Under the pieces are notes generated by a model, which was given only the letters and a program-made list of their open reading frames with translations, made no database searches and was not told the origin of the DNA. A stretch of DNA of 10,792 nucleotides, from assembly GCA_964591605.1 (NCBI GenBank), contig CAZQEN010000277.1, forward strand, positions 1 through 10,792, given 5' to 3'. This DNA is from CAYLLT01 sp964591605 (GTDB lineage Bacteria > Planctomycetota > Phycisphaerae > UBA1845 > PWPN01). The position numbers and the translations under genes were made by a program. Positions 1-4,634 of this stretch are shown here, in pieces. Within the stretch, counting starts at the first letter, position 1, and every line of letters starts with the position of its first letter.

Positions 1-908
1 CGGTTTACGGCGAGAGCGTCGTGATGCGCATCCTCGACAAGAGCCACACCCTGCGACGCCTGAGCGGGCTGGGGATGGGGCCGTCGATGCTGGAAAAGTG
101 TGTGGAGGCGATCCGCCGTCCGCACGGGATCATCCTGGTGACCGGCCCGACGGGCAGCGGAAAAACCACGACGCTGTATGCCGCCCTGAACCAGATGTAT
201 ACGCCGGAGAAGAAGATCATCACGATCGAGGATCCGGTGGAGTTTCATCTGGACGGGGTGAACCAGATTCAGGTGAATGTCAAACGGGGTGTGACATTCG
301 CCAACGGTCTGCGGGCGATTCTGCGTCAGGACCCGGACATCATCATGGTCGGTGAAATCCGGGACGGCGAGACCGCCGACATCGCCATCCGCAGCGCACT
401 GACCGGACACCTGGTCCTCTCGTCGCTGCACACGAACGATTCGGCCAGCGCGATCACGCGACTTCTGGACATGGGGCTGGAACCGTACCTGCTGGCCACC
501 AGCCTGGAGGTGGTGGTGGCGCAGCGGCTGGTGCGACTTTTGTGCGAGCGATGTGTTGAAGAATATGAGCCCACAGCCCAGGCGCTCGAGGAGCTGGGGG
601 CGGACGCAGCCAATCTCAAGGGGCATCGCCTGCGGCGCGGGCGCGGGTGCCAGGACTGCCACAATACGGGGTACCGGGGTCGCGTGGGGATTTTCGAGAT
701 GATCCGGCTGAGCGATGCCATCCGGGAGATGATCATGAGCCGGCCATCGGGCGCCCAGATCCGTCGAGCGGCCGGCCCGGAATTCATCAGCATGCGGCAG
801 GATGGATATCTCAAGGTGCTCGCCGGTCTGACCACGCTCGATGAGGTCTGGCGCGTGACCATGGATACGCAGGAGGAAACCGCGGCAACGGAGGCGACGC
901 CGTCGTAG
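1..908 (+). CDS. gspE: GspE, T2SS assembly ATPase (5'-truncated by window edge)
   Basis: Cytoplasmic hexameric ATPase that powers pseudopilus assembly and docks on GspL and GspF. The window opens inside the gene; the reading frame begins at base 3 and 301 codons are present before the TAG at 906-908. These cover the catalytic C-terminal domain. Visible are the Walker A loop GPTGSGKTT (144-170), the Asp-box region around IEDPVEF, the Walker B stretch DPDIIMVGEIRD (330-365), and the His-box region LTGHLVLSSLHTND. The tetracysteine zinc module of GspE ATPases is complete: CERC (cysteine codons at 543 and 552) and CQDC (648 and 657). A GRVGIFEM segment follows, as in PilB/GspE proteins. The N-terminal GspL-binding domain lies upstream of the window. 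PilB of a type IV pilus is the alternative on sequence alone, but the pseudopilin genes downstream point to GspE. The C-terminal tail after the core is short and rich in E, T and A. Confidence 0.97.
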   Translation, partial: VYGESVVMRILDKSHTLRRLSGLGMGPSMLEKCVEAIRRPHGIILVTGPTGSGKTTTLYAALNQMYTPEKKIITIEDPVEFHLDGVNQIQVNVKRGVTFANGLRAILRQDPDIIMVGEIRDGETADIAIRSALTGHLVLSSLHTNDSASAITRLLDMGLEPYLLATSLEVVVAQRLVRLLCERCVEEYEPTAQALEELGADAANLKGHRLRRGRGCQDCHNTGYRGRVGIFEMIRLSDAIREMIMSRPSGAQIRRAAGPEFISMRQDGYLKVLAGLTTLDEVWRVTMDTQEETAATEATPS

Positions 909-916
909 CGCAGCAT

Positions 917-939
917 GGCGCCGGCCTGCGGCCGGCGCC
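917..939 (+). other. Perfect GC-rich hairpin in the gspE-gspF gap
   Basis: In the 97-base gap between gspE and gspF, the arm GGCGCCGGCC (917-926) is followed by the loop TGC and its exact reverse complement GGCCGGCGCC (930-939). The stem is 10 bp and all G/C. No T-run follows, so it does not look like an intrinsic terminator. It could lower read-through or protect upstream mRNA. The remaining gap shows no recognisable promoter; TTGCAC at 971-976 has no -10 partner at proper spacing. Confidence 0.6.
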
Positions 940-1005
940 GGAGTCGTCAGAGCCGGGCCAGGTACCCGGTTTGCACTTCCAGAATCGTACACCTGCCGGG
1001 GATCG

Positions 1006-2235
1006 ATGCCGAGTTACTTATACAAGGCCGTGACCGCGGGGGGAGCAGAGACCGCCGGTCAGGTGGAAGCCGCAGACCGCGCATCGGCGTTGCGTGAACT
1101 GGTCGGGCACGGCATCAGCGTGCTCGAGATCTCGGAACGCAGCGGCGGCGACGCGGCGTCCGCGGGCTCGTTTGTGCTGGCGCTGGGCCCGCGTGTCGGC
1201 ACGCGGCAGCTCGCGGTGCTGACGCGGCAGCTCGCCACGTCGCTGGAGGCCGGGCTGCCCCTCATGAACGCCCTCGACGTGGTGGGGCGTGAGCTCGATC
1301 ACGCCACGCTGCGGCACATCCTGCAGGATCTGGCGGCGCGGGTGCAGCAGGGCAACAGCCTCTCGGACGCCCTGGCGCAGCATCCGGGCGTGTTCGAACC
1401 CATGTACGTCAAGCTCGTGCGGGTGGGCGAAGCGGGAGGCATGCTGGACGACGTGCTCTCCCAGCTTGCGGACATGCTCGAGCGCCGGGCCGAGCTGCGG
1501 GACCGGATCAAGACGGCATCCATCTACCCGGCGATCGTGCTGCTGCTGGGGCTGGCCTCGGTGGCGATCATCGTCATGTTCATCGTGCCGCGGATCATCG
1601 CATCCATCGAGGCGGAGCGGTTCATGCTGCCGTGGCCGACGCGGGTGCTGATGGCGGGCAGCGATCTTCTGAGTGCATACTGGTGGTTTTTGCTGGCACT
1701 TATCCTCGGCGGGGCGATTGCCTGGAGGCAATTCGTCTTGCGCGGGCCGGGCCGGCCGGCCTGGGACCGCTTCAAGCTTCGCGTGCCGATTCTGGGGCGG
1801 CTGATCCGGCAACTGGACTCGGCCCGGTTCTCGAGGGGGCTGGGCGTGCTGGCCCGCGGGGGCGTCTCGATCACCGAGGCCCTTGCCGTGGTGCGCGAGA
1901 CCATCGCGAACCACACCATCCGGCAGGCCGTGGCGCAGCTCGCCGAGTCGATCCAGTCGGGCGAACCGATCGCCGCGCCGCTGCAGCGGACGGGGCTGTT
2001 TCCGCCGCTGCTCGTCCAGATGGTGCGGGTGGGCGAGAACACGGGGCGGCTCGACGAGATGCTGCTGCGGTCCGCGGGCATCCACGAGACACAGGCACGG
2101 GTGACGCTCGACCGGCTGGTGAACATTCTGCCCGTGCTGCTGATTCTGGTGCTGGCGTGCATCATCGGGTTCATCGTGGCCGGGCTGGTACTGGCCATCG
2201 TGGAGTTTCAGACGACCGGCGTCGGGGTCCTGTGA
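1006..2235 (+). CDS. gspF: GspF, T2SS inner-membrane platform protein
   Basis: Polytopic inner-membrane protein that couples the GspE ATPase to pseudopilus assembly. The 409 residues match the usual GspF/PilC length of about 400. There are two T2SSF domains. The first (about 72-190) opens with LTRQLATSLEAGLPL and contains VRVGEAGGML. The second (about 275-395) has FSRGLGVLARGGVSI and VRVGENTGRLDEML. Three hydrophobic segments are clear: about 171-196 (IYPAIVLLLGLASVAIIVMF), 225-246 (YWWFLLALILGGAIAW) and 371-401 (ILPVLLILVLACIIGFIVAG). The ATG at 1006 follows a GGGG stretch at 998-1001, a modest ribosome site, and the N-terminus MPSYLYKAV is typical of the family (compare PxYxYKA). The stop TGA at 2233-2235 lies 22 bases before the chosen gspG start. 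Confidence 0.97.
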   Translation: MPSYLYKAVTAGGAETAGQVEAADRASALRELVGHGISVLEISERSGGDAASAGSFVLALGPRVGTRQLAVLTRQLATSLEAGLPLMNALDVVGRELDHATLRHILQDLAARVQQGNSLSDALAQHPGVFEPMYVKLVRVGEAGGMLDDVLSQLADMLERRAELRDRIKTASIYPAIVLLLGLASVAIIVMFIVPRIIASIEAERFMLPWPTRVLMAGSDLLSAYWWFLLALILGGAIAWRQFVLRGPGRPAWDRFKLRVPILGRLIRQLDSARFSRGLGVLARGGVSITEALAVVRETIANHTIRQAVAQLAESIQSGEPIAAPLQRTGLFPPLLVQMVRVGENTGRLDEMLLRSAGIHETQARVTLDRLVNILPVLLILVLACIIGFIVAGLVLAIVEFQTTGVGVL

Positions 2236-2240
2236 GGGCG

Positions 2241-2248
2241 CATTGCGG
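2241..2248 (+). repeat. Single CATTGCGG octamer before gspG
   Basis: CATTGCGG begins five bases after the gspF stop. The same or nearly the same octamer opens each of the three longer heptamer-repeat elements before gspH, gspI and gspK, always one to five bases after a stop codon. Here there is only one copy and no inverted partner. The octamer's last GG forms part of the GGAG ribosome site of gspG. It could be a remnant of a repeat element or chance. Confidence 0.4.
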
Positions 2249-2250
2249 AG
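2247..2250 (+). promoter_or_regulatory. Ribosome binding site deciding the gspG start
   Basis: GGAG ends seven bases before the ATG at 2258. This favours the ATG over the in-frame TTG at 2243, which has only GAGGG at 2234-2238 four bases ahead of it. Confidence 0.65.
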
Positions 2251-2257
2251 ACGGGTC

Positions 2258-2659
2258 ATGCGGAAGGCATTCACGCTCATTGAGTTCATCGTGGTGATGA
2301 CGATCATCGGAATTCTCGCCGCGCTGATCGTGCCGCGGTTCATCGGCCGCGTCGGCGGGGCCAAGCAGGCAGTGGCCCAGCAGAAGATCAACGTGCTCGA
2401 AGGCAAGGTGCTGGAGTTCCAGGCCGACTGCGGGCGCTATCCCAGCGCGCAGGAGGGTCTGCAGGCGCTGGTGCGGCAGCCCGCCGACTGCGAGAAGTGG
2501 AGGCCGTACGTCAAGGAGAAGGACATCATCGATCCGTGGGACGTGGAATTCATCTACCGCTATCCCGGACAGCGCAACAGCGATTTCGACCTGCTGACCT
2601 ACGGCGCGGATCGCCAGGAGGGCGGCGAGGACGAGAACGCGGACATCGGGAACTGGTAA
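2258..2659 (+). CDS. gspG: GspG, major pseudopilin
   Basis: Main subunit of the T2SS pseudopilus; a prepilin processed by the GspO/PilD peptidase and anchored in the inner membrane before assembly. From the ATG at 2258 it has 133 residues, and begins MRKA followed by FTLIEFIVV. The inferred cleavage leaves Phe at +1 and the conserved Glu at +5. Residue -1 is Ala instead of the more common Gly, and the leader is only four residues; an in-frame TTG at 2243 would give nine. The hydrophobic N-terminal helix is followed by the GspG hallmarks RYPSAQEGLQALV and IIDPWDVEFIYRYPG. The acidic C-terminal loop (YGADRQEGGEDENADIGNW) corresponds to the calcium-binding region known in GspG proteins. It ends in the typical NW before TAA. 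Confidence 0.95.
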   Translation: MRKAFTLIEFIVVMTIIGILAALIVPRFIGRVGGAKQAVAQQKINVLEGKVLEFQADCGRYPSAQEGLQALVRQPADCEKWRPYVKEKDIIDPWDVEFIYRYPGQRNSDFDLLTYGADRQEGGEDENADIGNW

Positions 2660-2662
2660 GAA

Positions 2663-2817
2663 CATTGCCGAATGTCGATTGCCGAATGTCGATTGAAATC
2701 TCGCAGCCCGACGCGCGGGCGGGGGACCTGTGTCGCCCCGGTGTATTCCGATGGCGTCGGCGTCGTGCTGCCGACCGCCGTTCAATCGTCAATGGGAAAT
2801 CGGCCATCGACAATCGG
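2663..2817 (+). repeat. Inverted heptamer-repeat element A (gspG-gspH)
   Basis: The left arm (2663-2697) starts three bases after the gspG stop. It contains the 14-base unit ATTGCCGAATGTCG twice in tandem (2664-2677 and 2678-2691), then ATTGAAA. The right arm (2781-2817) carries inverted heptamers CAATCGT, CAATGGG, AAATCGG, CCATCGA and CAATCGG. GATTGAA at 2691-2697 is exactly complementary to TTCAATC at 2781-2787. The 17 bases 2801-2817 match the reverse complement of the left arm at 15 positions. The 83-base spacer includes a small hairpin GCCCG/CGGGC (2706-2720). The right arm overlaps the sequence that would encode the GspH leader. The heptamer variant differs from elements B and C, and both arms share that variant. 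Confidence 0.75.
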
Positions 2818-3333
2818 CGGGGGGGCTTCACGCTCATCGAGATTCTGATTGTTCTGGTGGTTTTTGCCGTCCTGGCTGGGCTGATCGTGCCGCGGATGGG
2901 CGGATCCGTCGCCCGGCAGGAAGTGGTGGAAGCGGCGGCCGCCTTCGCACATACCGCCCGCATGACACGTGAGCTGGCCGTGTCACGTCGGCAGACGTTC
3001 GCGATCGAACTCGATGGCAAGGGATATGGCGTGCAGATGCGGTCGACGAAGGACAGCTCCTTCCAGGCGGCGAAGGTTTCATGGCTGCGGCCGCGGCAGT
3101 GGGGCGAGCAGGTCCGGCTGGAAGGCATCCGCACGCCGGACGGCGCGACGAAGACCAGCGGATCCCATCGCCTCGAGTTCCGTCCCGACGGGACCAGCGG
3201 CGGGGCCATGGTGCGGCTCTCGAGCGGCGAGGCCAGGTGCGGAGTGCTGGTGGACCCCAGCACCGGGCGGGCGGTGTACGGGGATCGCGAGGAGCTGATG
3301 GAATCGGAGCAGTCGTACGATCTGGGAGACTGA
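2686..3333 (+). CDS. gspH: GspH, minor pseudopilin (start uncertain)
   Basis: Minor pseudopilin, part of the pseudopilus tip complex with I, J and K. The mature part is clear. GGG-GGC at 2821-2826 encodes the Gly-Gly before FTLIEILIVLVVFAVLAG, with Glu at +5, and about 168 residues follow. The downstream part has the GspH-like SRRQTFAIELDGKGYGV and a C-terminal segment RCGVLVDPSTGRAVYG. The start is doubtful. The nearest in-frame ATG (2686) gives a 47-residue leader with no visible ribosome site and runs through repeat element A. A TTG at 2665 would be longer still. The leader ends AIDNRRGG, so the basic stretch before the cleavage site is present. An ATG at 2792 would give a short leader if the seven-G run at 2819-2825 had one base fewer. 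Identity as GspH rests on the prepilin motif plus position between G and I. Confidence 0.88.
   Translation: MSIEISQPDARAGDLCRPGVFRWRRRRAADRRSIVNGKSAIDNRRGGFTLIEILIVLVVFAVLAGLIVPRMGGSVARQEVVEAAAAFAHTARMTRELAVSRRQTFAIELDGKGYGVQMRSTKDSSFQAAKVSWLRPRQWGEQVRLEGIRTPDGATKTSGSHRLEFRPDGTSGGAMVRLSSGEARCGVLVDPSTGRAVYGDREELMESEQSYDLGD
2819..2825 (+). other. Seven-G run at the GspH cleavage site
   Basis: Seven G bases in a row lie directly before the codon for +1 Phe of GspH. With six G the ATG at 2792 would be in frame and give an 11-residue leader (MGNRPSTIGGG). Possible assembly error or slippage site; nothing in the sequence separates these from a genuine seven-G run. Confidence 0.4.
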
Positions 3334-3334
3334 G

Positions 3335-3453
3335 CATTGCGGATTCTGAATTGCGGATTGCGGATTGCGGATTCCGGAAAAGACGGCTTGCACGTCGTCC
3401 GCTCCGCCGTTCAATCCGAAATCCGCAATTCGCAATCCGCAGTCCACAATCGG
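3335..3453 (+). repeat. Inverted heptamer-repeat element B (gspH-gspI)
   Basis: It begins two bases after the gspH stop. The left arm (3336-3377) is six heptamers in register: ATTGCGG, ATTCTGA, three times ATTGCGG, then ATTCCGG. The right arm (3412-3453) is six inverted heptamers: CAATCCG, AAATCCG, CAATTCG, CAATCCG, CAGTCCA and CAATCGG. A perfect 11-base inverted pair is AATTGCGGATT (3349-3359) with AATCCGCAATT (3420-3430). The 34-base spacer is shorter than in A and C. CCGCCGTTCAATC at the start of the right arm is shared exactly with element A. The right arm ends six bases before the first codon of mature GspI, so the arm would encode most of its leader. Confidence 0.85.
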
Positions 3454-3891
3454 AGGGCCATGACGCTCGTCGAAGTGCTGGTGGCGACGGTCATCCTGGG
3501 CCTTGGGGTCACGGGGCTGCTGTCGGCGGCGACGCTCGCGATGCGGAATCAGCAGCGGTCGGAGCAGCGTCTGCAGGCGCTGTTTGTCGCGCAGGAACGG
3601 CTGGCCGAGGTGGAGATGGTCGGCGCGCACGTGTACCAGCTCGGGAAGCCATCGGAGGGCTCCACGCCGGTGGGTGAGGAGGAGTACCAATGGACCGTCC
3701 AGATCGAACAGCAGGTGGTCGGCGAGCTGTTCACCGTGCAGGTGGATGTGTCCTGGACCGGCCGATCCGCAGGCAGCGTTCGACTGGCGACGCTCCTGAA
3801 CGACTATGAGGCTAAGGCCGCGATGCCGCAGAATCAGCAGGAGAAAACCACGCCGGCCGCGGTGGGCGCTCAGCCGGGAGGTGGGGTGTGA
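3337..3891 (+). CDS. gspI: GspI, minor pseudopilin (start uncertain)
   Basis: Minor pseudopilin that with J and K primes pseudopilus assembly. The mature sequence MTLVEVLVATVILGLG starts at 3460. Met at +1 and Glu at +5 is the usual GspI pattern, normally preceded by a leader ending in Gly. Here NRRA precedes it, with Ala at -1. No ATG or GTG lies upstream in frame. Only TTG codons at 3337, 3358 and 3388 could provide a leader, and all fall in or next to repeat element B. If translation began at ATG 3460 (GGAGGG at 3452-3457, only two bases away), the protein would have no cleavable leader. From 3337 it has 184 residues; the mature part is 143, slightly long because of a Q-, P- and G-rich tail. 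The stop TGA overlaps the gspJ start by four bases. Confidence 0.86.
   Translation: MRILNCGLRIADSGKDGLHVVRSAVQSEIRNSQSAVHNRRAMTLVEVLVATVILGLGVTGLLSAATLAMRNQQRSEQRLQALFVAQERLAEVEMVGAHVYQLGKPSEGSTPVGEEEYQWTVQIEQQVVGELFTVQVDVSWTGRSAGSVRLATLLNDYEAKAAMPQNQQEKTTPAAVGAQPGGGV
3876..3891 (+). promoter_or_regulatory. gspJ ribosome site and GTGA coupling to gspI
   Basis: GGGAGGT (3876-3882) lies five bases before the GTG at 3888. GTGA (3888-3891) is at once the gspJ start and the gspI stop, which suggests translational coupling. It supports this GTG as the gspJ start. Confidence 0.7.
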
Positions 3892-4634
3892 ATCTGCAAA
3901 GTGGATTGATACCCCCGCATCTACCGCCGGGCCCGCCCGGCCATCGCGGCTTCACCCTGGTCGAGGTGCTGCTGGCAGTGACGATCGGCGGCGTACTGGT
4001 GGCGTCGGTGGTGAGCTCGACGCGGGCGATCACGAACTCGCGGGCCAGGATCGACGTGCGGGCACAGCGGGTGGCCGAGGCGCGGCGGGGTATGGAGGCG
4101 ATCGTCGGGGCCCTGCGCAACATCCGCCGCGACCCGGAGCGCCCTTCCAGCGCCACGACGCTCATTTCGGGGCGGCAGGGCGGACCGGGCGAGGGCGACC
4201 GCATCGATTTTCAGGTGATTAACGACCGGCCGGTCCGCAGCGGCGAACCCGAGTCGGATCAGCAGGAGGTCGGCTTCTTTCTGCAGCGGGCGGGCAGGTC
4301 GAGGCTGCCCAGCCTGATGTGCCGGCGCGATCACGCGCTGGATGAGCACCCGGATGACGGAGGCGTGGTGCAGGTGGTGGCGAGGGGGATCGTGGGCCTG
4401 ACCTTCGAGTATTTCGCGGCCGGCGAGTGGCACCGCGACTGGGCCTCGACCGAGCCGCAGCCGCCGCAGGCGGTGCGGATCACGCTGGTGGCCGCGGTCG
4501 AGCCCGAACCGGGCGAGCGGGGGGTCCCCGAGGAGGTCACGCTGTCGTCAGCGGTGGCGATCCGCGTGAATCCGCCGCCGCAGCAGCAGGGTGAGCAGAA
4601 CCGCAATGCGCCATCGAGAGGGGGGACGCCATGA
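3888..4634 (+). CDS. gspJ: GspJ, minor pseudopilin
   Basis: Minor pseudopilin of the pseudopilus tip. The protein has 248 residues. A 21-residue proline-rich leader (MNLQSGLIPPHLPPGPPG, then HRG) precedes FTLVEVLLAVTIGGVLVASVV, with Gly at -1, Phe at +1 and Glu at +5, a typical GspJ start. Further on come RAQRVAEARRGMEAIVGALR and a beta-rich region containing VARGIVGLTFEYFAAGEWHRDW, as GspJ proteins have before their C-terminus. The GTG start is supported by a good ribosome site and by the four-base overlap with gspI. The stop overlaps the ATG of gspK (ATGA, 4631-4634). This is the only minor pseudopilin here whose leader is not overlapped by a heptamer element. GCCGGG/CCCGGC at 3926-3941 could fold into a small hairpin inside the leader codons. 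Confidence 0.9.
   Translation: MNLQSGLIPPHLPPGPPGHRGFTLVEVLLAVTIGGVLVASVVSSTRAITNSRARIDVRAQRVAEARRGMEAIVGALRNIRRDPERPSSATTLISGRQGGPGEGDRIDFQVINDRPVRSGEPESDQQEVGFFLQRAGRSRLPSLMCRRDHALDEHPDDGGVVQVVARGIVGLTFEYFAAGEWHRDWASTEPQPPQAVRITLVAAVEPEPGERGVPEEVTLSSAVAIRVNPPPQQQGEQNRNAPSRGGTP

Noticed and set aside
917..939. Intrinsic terminator ending a gspE transcript
   Set aside because: The stem is strong but no T-run follows, and the next gene belongs to the same system.
971..1000. TTGCAC as a -35 box for a gspF promoter
   Set aside because: No plausible -10 hexamer lies 16-18 bases downstream.
1..2235. Type IV pilus pilB-pilC instead of gspE-gspF
   Set aside because: Sequence alone is compatible, but no pilT or pilus gene follows. 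GspG hallmarks and a full H-I-J-K set mark a T2SS.
1018..2406. Long open frame on the minus strand opposite gspF
   Set aside because: Product is rich in His, Gln, Arg and Pro without motifs; gspF on the other strand is unmistakable.
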